Source: Porites lobata
Lineage: Eukaryota > Cnidaria > Anthozoa > Scleractinia > Poritidae
DNA length: 64,000 bases
Assembly (NCBI GenBank): GCA_942486035.1
Contig: CALNXK010000103.1
Coordinates: forward strand, 1,697,001-1,761,000
Direction of reading: 5' to 3'
The first letter of the stretch is position 1; the number at the start of each line of letters is the position of its first letter. Below are positions 24,701 through 36,100 of this stretch, piece by piece. The notes beneath the pieces were generated by a model. The model was not told the origin of the DNA, made no database searches, and saw only the letters and a list, made by a program, of their open reading frames with translations. The position numbers and the translations under genes were made by a program.

Positions 24701-26179
24701 AATTTCATTTTGTACTCACTTTAATTTAGCGACGATTTAAATTTAGCGATTTTAAGAAAACATCGCTAAATTCGCTAAATTAAAGTGTCGCCAAAATTTC
24801 ATGTAATAAGGTAATTGATGACCGCAACTGATCAGCTTTAGTAATACAGTATATGGCATTTGCTCATGTTAATTTTCTTGCTTTTCTCTTTAAGGGAGAT
24901 GTAGAAGGAGGAAGGAAATCAATCCTCGAGGGAATCAAACTAAGAGAGGAGTTGGGTGTTCAACTGTATACCGCTACAGGAAACTGTGATCTTGGACGTA
25001 AGAAACTAAATATTCGCTTGGCACGTCTATATCAATTACCGTATTTACTCGTACAAGCCACGCGGCCCTTACTAAGCGCCTCAAATGCGGCGCTTATTGG
25101 AGGACGGTGTTCATTTGCAAGTTGGAGGCGCCATATATTTGATGTTGGTGTTTTTTTTTTTTTTCAAATGCGGCGCTTATTCGAGCAAATATGGTAATTA
25201 GTAGCATCATAGATCGTGAATAGAAGGTCTCGGCAGTAAGATTGCACAGAACAAAGCGACTAGAATCCAAGAATGTAGTTACCAGTATTCCTTATTTATT
25301 TTCGATCGCCTAAGCATGCCAATAAAACAAGAGGGTCATAATGGGCGTTTAACCTATAGGCGAGAGTTGCTCAAAATTTTCAGTCTGCTGAGGTGAATAG
25401 GTACGGTGATGTCTTGTTTAGGTGCTAGCTGAGACATCATGAAAAATGTTAGTGATACTAACGCTTATCTAAGGGTCTGGATGTCCGCCCCCACCCCCTC
25501 TTATTTCAAGGGGTCTGGATCCTGGCACTGCCATGAACATACATAGTTTTGTTGCCGCTATACATGCAAGGATAATCAGTAGGTCATTGGAAATTCAGAT
25601 TTCAGGAAAATGATCTATAGTGATATCAAGTAAATCATCATACTGATGAGCAGGTATTTTTGAATAATTTTCAATTTTTTTATAGATTCTTACCGACATT
25701 GCGGTGACTACAAGAAGGCTCTCGAAATTTGGCAAACAGAGACGCTGCCGGTTTACATAAAGCAGCTAGGTAACGCTCATCCCTGGACGGCTTCAATCAT
25801 TCAGCACATCGCATCCATGTACTTGGAGCTTGCACGAAAGGATCCAGCGCAGTACGCTGAGTCCGCCGAGACTTGCACCAGACGAGCTTTAGAACTGAGG
25901 TGGAAGCTGTTAGGTGAGCATCAAGACACGGCTCGTTCGCACACTCGGCTAAGCGAAGTTCTTTGTATACAAGGGAAATTTGAAATGGCCTTAAAAGAAC
26001 TTGAAGAGGCTTTGGATATTCAAAACGATGTCTTGGGTGGTAACCACGAGGTCACGCTCAACACGATAAAGAAAAAAGGAGAGGTTCTAGATGCTATGAG
26101 ACGAACAGGGCAGGTCCAAGAGGCTGAGGAGACACTGCTAGCACATAAATTTGCAAACACACACTTTCCGAACAACTAA
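21719..26179 (+). CDS. NB-ARC-TPR protein (NLR-like), N-terminal part uncertain
   Basis: Three exons fit together: 21771-23254, 24895-24997 and 25686-26179. Donors are CAG|GTGAGA (phase 0) and GGA C|GTAAG (phase 1); acceptors end in CTCTTTAAG and TTTTATAG. The first piece also reads open from an ATG at 21719, which would give 710 residues. However, TTTGTCTTTATTTTAG immediately before 21771 is a strong acceptor, and phase 1 there matches the paralog at 52-58 kb, so a missing upstream exon is likely. Numbering from the 21719 ATG: VGRD at 33-36; P-loop ALPGMGKT at 58-65; Walker B TIVILDN at 127-133; sensor-like IITTQYD at 160-166; GIPL at 214-217; winged-helix end with AIHQL in place of Met-His-Asp at about 323-327. 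Exon 3 holds TPR units (two-helix repeats with ALELRWKLLGEHQDTARSH and ALKELEEALDIQNDVLGG) of the kinesin-light-chain style. By family it is a cytoplasmic nucleotide-dependent signalling switch with a TPR sensor or scaffold. No CARD, Death or TIR domain was found upstream. The ligand is unknown. Confidence 0.85.
23405..23890. mobile_element. Inverted-repeat element in intron 1 of the NB-ARC-TPR gene
   Basis: Outer ends TCTGAGAAAC.A...GCAGAAATT (about 23406) and its complement (about 23861-23890), with inner arms at 23525-23640 and 23745-23853. The inner arms contain GGAGCCTCCTGGGGGCCTGA and AGTCCTAGATTTTAGGACT with their mirrors. Two direct 'CCCAAATCTGGG' motifs lie between the outer and inner left arms. 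It is non-coding and has no clear target duplication. Confidence 0.7.
24191..24808. mobile_element. MITE with TTACATGAAA ends and a nested foldback
   Basis: TTACATGAAAATTTGGCGAC on the left (24193) mirrors GTCGCCAAAATTTCATGTAA on the right (ending 24806), with repeated TTTAGCGA blocks inside both ends. TA flanks both ends, suggesting a Tc1/mariner-type target. At about 24515-24600 it is interrupted by a foldback of the AACCTCGT family with arms 'GCGCTTTTCCCTGGCTTTAA' and mirror, so that insertion is younger. Confidence 0.7.
25037..25196. mobile_element. Short TACCGTATTTACTCG element in intron 2
   Basis: TACCGTATTTACTCG (25037) and CGAGCAAATATGGTA (ending 25196) form imperfect inverted ends around AAATGCGGCGCTTATT repeats and a poly-T run. 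It is related to the larger composite at 14559-16654. It lies within intron 2 (24998-25685) of the NB-ARC-TPR gene. Confidence 0.65.
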
Positions 26180-26469
26180 GATCCGAACTTTTGCGTCCAA
26201 GTTGCGGTAAATGAAAATGGTTGTGCAAATGGTAAACGCAATTACCGTTCGGAATTGTCAAGTCTTGAGATTTTTTTAGCATTTACTCACATTCTGAATC
26301 GACCGGTTTGTCAGCTAGTGTAAACAGAAAACAACTTTATTAGATCCCCTAGCACACTCGCATAATCATGAAGCGACATAGAAGCAAGTAAGTAAGCAAT
26401 TTTTAGAGTAACTCTATTTCTATAGTGTAAGCCTGTGAATAGGATCCGATAAGATCCGATGGCTCGAAC

Positions 26470-26532
26470 AACCTCGTTCCCAGGCTTCTCTTCTATCTGT
26501 CCCTGCGGAGGGAGATCCCTGGAAACGAGGTT
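26470..26532. repeat. AACCTCGTTCCCAGG foldback element
   Basis: AACCTCGTTCCCAGG at 26470 pairs with CCTGGAAACGAGGTT ending 26532, around a short GC-rich loop. Same family as 21632-21711. It lies about 290 bases after the stop codon of the NB-ARC-TPR gene. Confidence 0.75.
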
Positions 26533-28277
26533 GCATGGACGAAGAAGAGCGTAAAAGTGCGCCGAGACGGGGAGAGAGGACAGCCAGGAAAGACCTTTTC
26601 AAAGACTATTTCAAGATCATTACAAAACAAGCCGAAGGAAGAATTCCTTTCCTCCAGTTAACAAACTTTTCAGAATTACCGTCTTTAAGAAAGGTAAACA
26701 TGAATAAATAAGAACAGGAGCCCTGATAAGAAAAAGTAAATCTTCAGAAAGAATACGCAGGTATTTAGATGCACGCGAATTTTTTTTTTTGTTGTAATAT
26801 CAGATTTTATTTTTACTTTGCACATAATGATCGATTGGACACGCTGGCTTATATGACCTGAATAGTATTCGACATGTGTCTGGTTTGTCTGGTTTGATAA
26901 GCTTTTCAATATAAAATCAATTGTACACGAGTCTCGTTGCATTTGTTTGTGATATTACACGCTTCGTGAAAGCGATATTATTCCTTGTACACCAAGAGAA
27001 CATAAAAGGTTTAAAAAAGGTCTTTTAAGTCTTAGTTGTGTAAACAGAATAGCATAATTACCCAAAACTTACACACCAATATCTCAAAGTCAAACTACTC
27101 AAATGCAAATTTCCTATGACGAACGTTTGCTAGGAACACCAATTTTGTGACGATCGGAATAAAACTAAGGTAACTTTCTGTTCTAGCTAAAGGTTTCCTT
27201 TACCTATGTATAGAGAATTTTTTCGATTATTCGCCAGGTCTAAAAGAGAAAGTAGTTCATATTAACTCCTCAGACATTTAGTAGAGTAAATATTCTAACG
27301 CTTGTTTACTGTCCGCGAAATACATCCAAACAAAAGAAAGTAAAAGAAATATCACCTAAAAGTAAAGCGTCTTTATTAGATTTTCAAGAATTGTATTGGG
27401 TTAACAAAGAATCGTTTTAGCTTAATTCGTTACACCTGTCGGCCCTTTGTTGTAGGACGGTTAGTCACACAATGACACTGTAATGTAGTAGACAATAAAG
27501 AAAACTTGCTAATCACCTCAGGTGAACTAATTAATCACTGTCAGTAATTCCCTTCGACTCGCAATATTGACTATTGATAATAGTCCGTCACTAAAAGCTT
27601 ACTCATGGCCCTGTCTAAGTTTGTGGGTACATAGTTTGAGATTTACAAAGACGTTTTGGTGGAAACGGGACTCTAATACTTTTACTGTAAGCGCATTGAC
27701 TGTGACTTGACAAAAAGCCTCCACAATACAGTTTTCTGAAATGCGGAAAATATTTTAACTGGAAACGTTATCCAAGCCACGATGATTTATACAACTTCAA
27801 CATTTCATGTACAATATTCCTACCGCCAACCGTGTTGTTACAGGAAATATGTGTCCTCAAACCTTAAGACAAACGATTTCCTCATTTTCACTGAGTTACT
27901 GACAAAAAGAAGTAATAATGAAAGCATAGTTGAACTAAATAAAACTGATCAATTCGTCCCAGCTGCCAAAAAAAAGAGTAAAATGTGATTAATGGGCGGT
28001 TGTCCTAAACAGTTTTTAGGGTTTTAGCTTAGTTACATGGAATATGTTTTATGAAAGTCATGAAAATCGTTAATAAAACGTGTATTCAGAAATTCCATAT
28101 TACAAAGCTATCGGCTGATTCTGTGCTACAAGCCTCATCTGCCAAATACGTTACTTTCAAGTTTACAACTTACAATATCTTGCACGTTGTAGTCGTACGG
28201 CTATTACTGTTTGTTAAAAAATGTCCTTGCTTGCAAACAAACACAAACGCAGATAACTAATACCGGCTAAAACGTAA

Positions 28278-28370
28278 ACTCATCCATAGCCTGCGAAAGC
28301 AGACGCATTTTTCGGGTCTTGTTTCACCCACCGATAAAAGAGCGTCTGCTCTTGCAGTTTAACTTATACA
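28278..28370. mobile_element. Diverged TAGCCTG-type foldback element
   Basis: Element about 28287-28361: TAGCCTGCGAAAGCAGACGC on the left, with an imperfect mirror 'GCGTCTGCTCTTGCAG' on the right. Flanks ACTCATCCA and ACTTATACA match at 7 of 9 positions, compatible with an aged 9-bp target duplication. Confidence 0.55.
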
Positions 28371-31300
28371 AGACGTTTCATTTACTCGTCAACTGCTGAC
28401 CGATCATCCTGAAATTGACTCGCCGCAATCAAAAGAAACTCAGGTAACGTGGTTCCTAATGCAAAGATATTTTTGCGCGGTCCATTAGGTACAAGGACTC
28501 TTCAAATGTGCAAGGAAAACCAGGGATAGGCACGGTTTTTTCAAAGATGGTTCAACACAGATCACTAGTTTTTTTAAAAATATCATAACAAAACTGGTAC
28601 ATGTCTCATGACAAAAAAAGCTTGATTTTGTCCGTGTGGGGTGACCTGTGCACAACTTTCGTCCACAGGATTTATTGATTCTGTTATCCAAATTACAGTG
28701 CGGAAAATAGTTGTTAGATGAGACAATATACGTAAAATACTCGGCGAGGGTCAATCTCTTTCCCATAGGCCGCGATCCTTTTGGTCAGCGACGGAAGAGA
28801 CCCTGGGATCTGGGGACGACAATGGACGTGGGTGGGCACAGAAAGTTTGCACAGCTGAAGAAAACAACTTTAAAGATTAAAACCACGTGAACTTGAAGTC
28901 AAGGTATCTTTCACTTCATCAGCTATTTAACAGTATAACCAAATGCAACTTTACAACTTTTAGATGGATAAACTCAGCATTGCGAGATGATTAAAATTAG
29001 GTCTAAAGAGTTTGCTTCGATATATGAGGATACAGTAAAACAACATATCATGTATTTTGGTAATAGTTCTTAGTTTCTACAATGTTTTAGACTCATACAA
29101 CTCAGAGCTGTATATCCTTAGGCAACGACATCAGCGTTTAACAAGTGAAGACGTCTTGCGGGAATAAAACGATTAAATTAGAAGGAGAACACAAAATTCA
29201 TATAAAAACTTACGAGAGTCATACATATATACATCTTTTTTTTCAGTAATGCTTATTCGGTAAAAAAATCAAGCTTGCACTATTTCAAAGCAGTAAATTG
29301 TCACTGAATGATTTTATGTATAAAAAAGAAAATAAACACGTTTGAAGTCTAATTTTGAGCTCGAAGTTTGGGAAAACATTACAAACAAAACCGCATCTTT
29401 TAATCAAAAAGGGGAAATATATCATTGTTGTATTTGACGCCATTTCCCTTAATATATATTAATTAAAAGTCTAAATCGATCAAGACCTTTTCATGAAGAA
29501 TAGTCTTAATAAAAACTTAAACTTTTTATGAAAAATAGTACGTAAATTAAACACCTGCAAGATTTACTTTAGCCGGGCAATAACCAACAAAAACATAACG
29601 ATACAGCGTTTGTTCACCCGGAGTTATAAAGGAGGAAAGAGATATTTTTTTGGATATTTTAAGATTCGTATCATAACAAAAGAGATTTTTGAAAAGAGTC
29701 TTGCCTCTCAATACAAGTATTAAAACTTTTTGCCATTAATCAAATTTACAACCAAGGTGCAAAAGTAGCATGACATGGCATTGAAAGTGTCCGGTGCAAT
29801 TAGAACTAGCAAACCGCTTGCTCAGTTACTTCAAACAGAGTTTGATCATACAATTACAACGGAAAAAATACCATCCTAATTCTATATACACGAAAAACTT
29901 TTTTAAGGGTTTATAACATCTATTTTGGAAGTAGCTAATTTCTTAATTCCTCCTCTCATTGTGACCTTTTCGCAACTGGAGCGAAGAGCAATCAAATTCT
30001 ATTGATTAAAACTACTACAAGCATTACGGTCAGAGGTACCATGCAAAACACATTTGAAATTGTCATCTATGAAAGCCTGAATCCACAAAGGCCAAAGCAA
30101 ATTAAATTATGAGCAGAGACCAGACGTGGATAAACTATAGCCTTAAACTGCCAAAGCTTTAAAAAATGCTACCTTATTTTAGAAGTAATCTGATGTTAAT
30201 CAAAACATTTATCTATTTGGCAATTCAATAAAAACGATATGTACGTTTTTATCTAATAAATGGAAGAAACCTTCAAAATTTCCTTTCATTTCCCTTTGTG
30301 CGGTTAAGCCGTCACAAAGACCGAAGCAAAATCAAATCACATATCATAGTCAATCACAAGGTCAAAAGGCTCTGTAAGTCTTTTCACTTGCTCGATTATG
30401 TGCAATTTGATAAATAAGATAAGGCAAACATTATATTATAACTTACAATGAGCACCTAAAAAATTCTCAAATTGAAAAGTTTGCCGATAAAACATTTATG
30501 AAGCGAAAAAAATCCATTTTTGGACAAGCCATCTTTACTATGGTTGATTACAAAACAAAGATTGTCCGGCAATTTTTTCTCACAAAATATCAACATTATG
30601 TGACGCAAGAACTTAAGTGGCTGGTAGCAGGGCTTTGTCCAAATCGGCTTTCATTTTCTTTTGCTCATAAAGGTTGCTATGAAGCTTCGTTATCGGGATG
30701 AAAATAAGTCTCTCGTTCATCAACAAAGCAAATTGACTTAAGAGATTTTATGTAATGTTGTTATTTCAGCATTATATACGCCGCAAATGCCGATGCAATT
30801 ATATTAAGGAGATGCGTATATATATGGGTGTAATTACTTTTCAGAAAAGCTTTTAAAAAATAAGCATGCACAAACGAACTTGAACTTGGTCGTGCGTTTC
30901 ACCTATCTTTTTCAGCATAATTATTAACAATATCGTTTCTCAGAGTTTTGAAAATGTGAAGCTCTGGATTTTAAATTAAATCCGAGGGAAGAACGTGAAA
31001 ATGGTACACTCCGTGAACGATTTACTCATGCTTCTATGGTAAAACGTTCTTTGTCACTTCAAGTTCACTGCCTGAGTTTTTATCATGATATCCAAAATGG
31101 TGAATGTCGTTTTAGAACAAAAAGCGCAAGAGAGAAACTTCCAACTAACCCACGCGGAACTGAGGCTTTACTTTTTGAATATTTTTATAGACATGTAAGG
31201 TCCTCAATCAAACTGACTTATGTATTGACAACCACTTCGTTTCACTGCGAAAAGAAACAGGTCAAGCTACAGCTATACCCTGCACTACTTTATTTCTTTC

Positions 31301-31874
31301 TTCACATTCAATCCTTACCCCTGTTAATAAAAAAGTGTTTAAATTCCAAGATGCCTTTTGGTTATGTCGTTTTCGTTGTTAGCTACTAGTCTTTGATTTA
31401 AAACCATTTTGTACCAATACAACTGACTGATTAGGATTTTCTTAGATCATTAATTCTGTTAAGTTTGAGTGTAATCCAATTTTTCTTTATGGACTTAAAA
31501 CAGTGTTATCCCTCGTTGAGTCACGCTTAAAAATTGACTTTCTCTGCTAATTGAATGAGTATTTTGACGCGGCATATCAAACGCGTTTGTGATGTTAACT
31601 CGCTTCTTTTATACCATAATACTCAAATATACTTAACCTTTTTTGCGCTGAAACTTTTAAATGTTTCCTTTCTTTACAATAAATTATATCATTTTTAATA
31701 ACTTAGGATGTCTGCCCAGGGTCCATTTCTAATTGAAATTATTTTTAATGGCAACCCAATAGTGTTATTTTATAACTTAAGCCGCCGACAATCTCTTGGA
31801 TATAGAGCGAGGCAAAAAAAAACACTTTTTTTAGTTCAAGTCTTTCTTTTTGAACATTTTTGTGGGATTCTTTT

Positions 31875-31880
31875 TTTATT
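31875..31880 (-). terminator. Possible polyadenylation signal for FoxQ2
   Basis: AATAAA on the minus strand about 100 bases beyond the FoxQ2 stop codon. Such hexamers are frequent in AT-rich DNA, so position is the only support. Confidence 0.35.
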
Positions 31881-31979
31881 GTCCAATCCCCCGCCAAACG
31901 AAAATGAGCCAAGTTACCTTCCTGGTCGCTTCACGCTTTTCTTAAAACTGCAAAGCGTCTGTTCTTGTGAATAATGTAA

Positions 31980-33050
31980 TCATGGAGATGCTTTCCTTAG
32001 TTGCTCTTGTAACTTGGACAGTGTTTCTTGCCAAGTCTCTGGCCTAAAGCTCTGCGGTTTTTGGGCAACACCCTTAGAGCCAAGATAAGCAGAAAACGCG
32101 GACGTTTCCATCGATTTGCTGACATAATTTGGTACAGATGTCGAGGAAACTTCAGCAACACAGGAGGCGAGCGTTGGAGAGCTGTGCAATAGAAGCGAGC
32201 GAGAGGAACCTCCAAGGTATTCTCGATTGCTTTGTAGGCTCAACGAAGGGTACGATCTTACTGATATAGGGCTGTAGAAGTATGAAGAGTCGCAGGAACC
32301 CATGATGCTGTCAATAGCAAAGCTCTTTTTCGCTGGACGGATATAAGTTAAACTTGGAAGTAGCCTGCCTGAGTCATCAGCTCGATACGGAAAGAAGGAC
32401 GAAGAGAACGAACCTATACCTCTATAATACGGAGCCTGGGAGGAACCGACGCCAAACTTAAAAGGATTGCTTCTTCGAACGCGTCTCCGTGCTCTTCTAC
32501 GTCGAAAATCTCCGTTTGCGAAGTCTTCAAGATTTGCAGGATGTATGGCCCAGTAGTTACCTTTGCCGTTTTCGCTGCGACCCGCTTTGATGAAGCACTC
32601 GTTGAGAGACAAGTTGTGTCGAATACTGTTCCTCCAACTCTTGTCCTTGTTCCTGTAATATGGAAAGTTATCTGAGATGTACTGGTAGATATCACCCAGA
32701 ATCATCTTTTTGTTGGGGCAGCTCAAAATTGCCATTGCAATCAGCGCGATGTATGAGTGCGTTGGTTTGACATCAGGGTCGTCTGTGCTGCATTCTGTTC
32801 TGTGGGAGCTCTCTGACGGAGATTCGCTTCGCCTTAACGTTGTTGATGACTCATGGTCATCATACTCCGGATCCATTTCAGTTCCACTCTTTTTACATTC
32901 GTCGCCAGAAGTTTGTCCACCGTGCAATCTTTCACGCTCTTCTCTCTCATCCCAGAGCCTTGCATCACTGTGCTCCTCATCAGCGCCGGCAGGTGAGAGG
33001 TGAGTGCAGTTTGAAAGATCAACAACTTGCTCGGGTATAATCTCAGTCAT
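31980..33050 (-). CDS. foxQ2: FoxQ2-type forkhead transcription factor, single exon
   Basis: A 356-codon uninterrupted frame starting at a true ATG (33050). Residues about 95-190 form a complete forkhead domain beginning KPTHSYIALIAMAILS, with recognition-helix region NSIRHNLSLNECFIKAGR and wing GKGNYWAIHPANLEDFANGD followed by an Arg-rich tail (RRRRARRRVRR). 'HSYIALIAMAILS', 'KAGRSENGKGNYWAIHP' and 'DFRRR' are hallmarks of the FoxQ2 class rather than other Fox classes. The N-terminal ~94 residues are acidic and Ser-rich. KKSFAIDSIMG at about 241-251 fits an EH1 (Groucho-binding) motif, F-x-I-x-x-I-M, suggesting repressor activity. FoxQ2 proteins act in the nucleus and pattern the aboral or anterior pole of cnidarian and bilaterian larvae. 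No intron is needed. The gene lies alone in a large noncoding interval. Confidence 0.93.
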   Translation of the reverse strand: MTEIIPEQVVDLSNCTHLSPAGADEEHSDARLWDEREERERLHGGQTSGDECKKSGTEMDPEYDDHESSTTLRRSESPSESSHRTECSTDDPDVKPTHSYIALIAMAILSCPNKKMILGDIYQYISDNFPYYRNKDKSWRNSIRHNLSLNECFIKAGRSENGKGNYWAIHPANLEDFANGDFRRRRARRRVRRSNPFKFGVGSSQAPYYRGIGSFSSSFFPYRADDSGRLLPSLTYIRPAKKSFAIDSIMGSCDSSYFYSPISVRSYPSLSLQSNREYLGGSSRSLLLHSSPTLASCVAEVSSTSVPNYVSKSMETSAFSAYLGSKGVAQKPQSFRPETWQETLSKLQEQLRKASP

Positions 33051-33095
33051 GTTGGACGTGTGTACTCTTTATAAATTATGACTGTCGTGTTGTGA

Positions 33096-33103
33096 CCTTT
33101 ATA
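33096..33103 (-). promoter_or_regulatory. TATA-like box upstream of FoxQ2
   Basis: TATAAAGG on the minus strand, 46 bases upstream of the FoxQ2 ATG. A second TATAAA-like stretch lies at about 33066-33075, too close to the ATG for normal use. The first would place transcription start about 20 bases before the ATG. This is inference from position alone. Confidence 0.3.
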
Positions 33104-36100
33104 CGACCCACTGCAAGAGATTATGAATTAATAGCTTAGTTAGTCAAACAAATACCAAGCCAAACAATAGCATCCGATTGGTTTCGGCTCACTGACATAT
33201 ATTTATCACCACCCTCACGAGTGCTTATATTGACCTAGCTACAATTTGCGTCGTCTATGCCTAAACAAAGCCCAACAAGAAACCAATAAATTAACTCTAA
33301 CACGGAACGAAAACAGAGTCAGTTTAGTGACCACTACGCTATATAGCATCTCAGATGACTAACCTCCAATAACATTCCTCCGCTCTACGAGAAAATCGGC
33401 TTTACAGTAATTTTAGGTCTTGATTTCACTGCGTTTCTTTCAAGCTATTCTTGATTGTTAAGTTCTTTTGTGGACAAAATGATTAAGGTAATTGCAAGTA
33501 CCGCCTCTATCGCTCGGCCTTGACCACCCAGTAAGCACTCTAATAGTGGCTTCTATTCAACAGCGCTTTTCTGATTGGCCCAGTGCCCCGTTGGTCTTGA
33601 TGACGTCAGCGCTACAAAATAGGTGAAGCTTTTATAAAACAGAAGTTTCTAAAAACAGATGTCCGCTTTTAGAAGATAACTTCAAAGTAACTGGCAAAAA
33701 ATAATCTTTTTGACCCCGTAACTCATTGCTATGGTCAACGAATTATTTATATTCAATATCTTTTTCAGAGCAATGCCAGACACGAAACTAAAAAACGTTT
33801 GACTGGGACGTAGCAGGTGCTTAGGTACAACGAATTTTTATCCTTTATTTTCTGTTTATAAACATGTAAAATAAACGTTGGTGAAAATAAAGATGTTGTT
33901 TCTTTTATGTCGCCCTTTATGTGGTAACCGGACCTGTAGAGTCATTTTGTTGATCTCGTTCAGCGTTTTCTATCAGCTTTGAACTAAAGGAAAAAAAGAA
34001 AAGAGAAAAAATGCGAAGGACTTATTTAAAAAATTCAGATCTAAACGTCATTTGCTGATAACTCTTAAAATACATTTTAACGTACAGGCGTCAAAAACAA
34101 TGTTTTGTCTCACGAATTTCAGTGGGACTTAGAATTAATATACATTTATATTTGATTGACTGACAATGGAACAAGGGAAAAAAGCTACGTATGTTTCTGT
34201 AATCTCGCAACAAGGTGTAAGTCATTTCTCAATCCAAAATTGTTCGCGGCCACGTCAAGTTTACATCTTCAGTTTCGTAGTTTGTACTGTTAAGAAAATT
34301 TGTATCTTTTCATGTTAGATCAACTTTAAACAAATTAAATCCCCCCTTTCCCTAGGAGATCAAATAGTTTTTATGATTTGATAAAACTTCTGGCACCCTT
34401 TATAATAAACTGATAAGCCCAGATAATACAGGGGTTTAAAATTTATTGATTTTCTCAAAGACAAATAAAAGTAACAAACGTTTCCCTTAAGGTACTATTT
34501 TGTATATGGATCTGAAGCTGAAAAATAACGAAATGCACTTAAATGTTGCGTTGAAAAAAGGAAAACATTTCTCTTAATTAAAAAGATACTTATATTTCCT
34601 CAATAGAATCCAAAACCACAACATTGGCCATGTCTTAATTTTCGCCGACCTGTCGCGATCAAAAATTTGTTGATTTTAAAGGTGACCAATTTGAAATCGC
34701 CTGAACGCTGTTGACGATGAAAACTTTCCTGTAAATCGTCTTTGGTACACAAGTTAAAATCAAAAAAACGTATCAAAATGGGTCTTGTACGCTTTCCAAA
34801 AGATTCTAACTGTTAATTGTAATTTGCCTCTTGCTAAAAAGCTTGCCGAAATATTCCACCTTTCGAATCATGATCGAAACTGAGCGATTTTATCAACGAA
34901 CTGATCATTTTCTCGTACACAGGCGGCGTCTAATAAATGTGGTTTATTTTCGGACTGAGGCAATTCTCTGGAAGCTGTGCTCGGCACACCACAATATAAC
35001 TTTTACATTTTAGTTTGTTTTGGACCCAGCGTGGCACCTTAAACATAAAGATCAGTTTTGATAAGTCTCCAGCTGTTTCCAACCGAGTTTATACAGAGAA
35101 TAGAACAGTTTGCTATTTTGAAACAATGAATGTACGCGGTGTGTGGCAAACAATATATACTTTTGACATGTTTGGCTGTGGACACGGACGTGCTCCCAGC
35201 CAAAGAAAAACGATCGAAGAAAGAAAGGAAGAGAAATATACTTCAGCATACTGATCAGTACATTTAGATGACAAATTCAGGTGCATGACTTAAAAAGATA
35301 GCACGATTTTTTACTTGCACATCCTCTTCTTTTTATTTTCGCTCGCTATATCTAGCTATTAAAAAAATTCTTTCCAACGACTTCGCTTACGGTTTATTAG
35401 AAGATTTAACTTTTGTATTTTCTTAAAAAAAAAAAAAAAAAAAAAAAAGAAAGAAATCAGCTGGTTTATACACATTGTTTCCTTGAAATATACATTTCGA
35501 GTTAAAGGTACTATTTTGCGGCAAAAGTCCATAAATCATTTTGGTGTATAAGGCATTTCAGCTCAATTATTCATAGCCATTAGAGGAGTCGTTCTTTTTT
35601 ATGTCACACTACAGGTCAGGATATACGTGACAGCAACCAAACAATTTTCGGTCATTTTTTCGACTGGAAGACATAAAACCATCGTGAAAGCTTTTAAAGA
35701 TCTTTAACGTTATCAACCCCCGGTCAATGTAACTTCACTTGAATGCAATGAGAAATGTAATACTTGACTGCGGACAGGAACCTAAACTTTTGTTGGTATT
35801 ATATTGATATGGTGAGCAGATTACTGACAGGTAGTGATTAATTAGCTCAATTAAGGTGATTAGCAACTTGTTTTATTGTCTATTTCATTACATTGTCATT
35901 GTTTGACTAACCGACCCCTCCCACCGCAAAGAACAGGTGTCACTCGATTCAGACCTTAATCGAATCTTTCTCAATCGAATATAGTTTTTTTCTATTCGAA
36001 GAAGAAAACATATTTTTAGAGGTGATAACAATTTTTATTCCCTTTCTTTTCGTGTATTTTGCTTACAGTAAACACATAGAAGTTAAGAAAAAGAAAGCTG

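Larger units (their letters stand above)
23255..24894 (+). other. Phase-0 intron, largely MITE sequence, absent from the paralog
   Basis: This intron separates Leu-Leu-Gln from Gly-Asp-Val-Glu. The matching point in the 52-58 kb paralog (Phe-Leu-Ala-Gly-Asp-Arg) is uninterrupted. Of its 1640 bases, about 23405-23890 is one inverted-repeat element and 24193-24806 another with a third nested in it. Confidence 0.75.
26180..31979. other. Noncoding interval between NB-ARC-TPR gene and FoxQ2
   Basis: Very AT-rich. No frame longer than about 117 codons occurs, and none has splice context or domain character. Identifiable items are foldback elements at 26470-26532 and 28287-28361. The rest may include 3' UTR of the upstream gene and regulatory DNA downstream of FoxQ2; neither can be delimited by eye. 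Confidence 0.5.

Noticed and set aside
24376..24708. 110-codon minus-strand frame in the NB-ARC gene intron
   Set aside because: It spans a foldback element and its mirrored arms, so the frame is an accident of inverted repeats.
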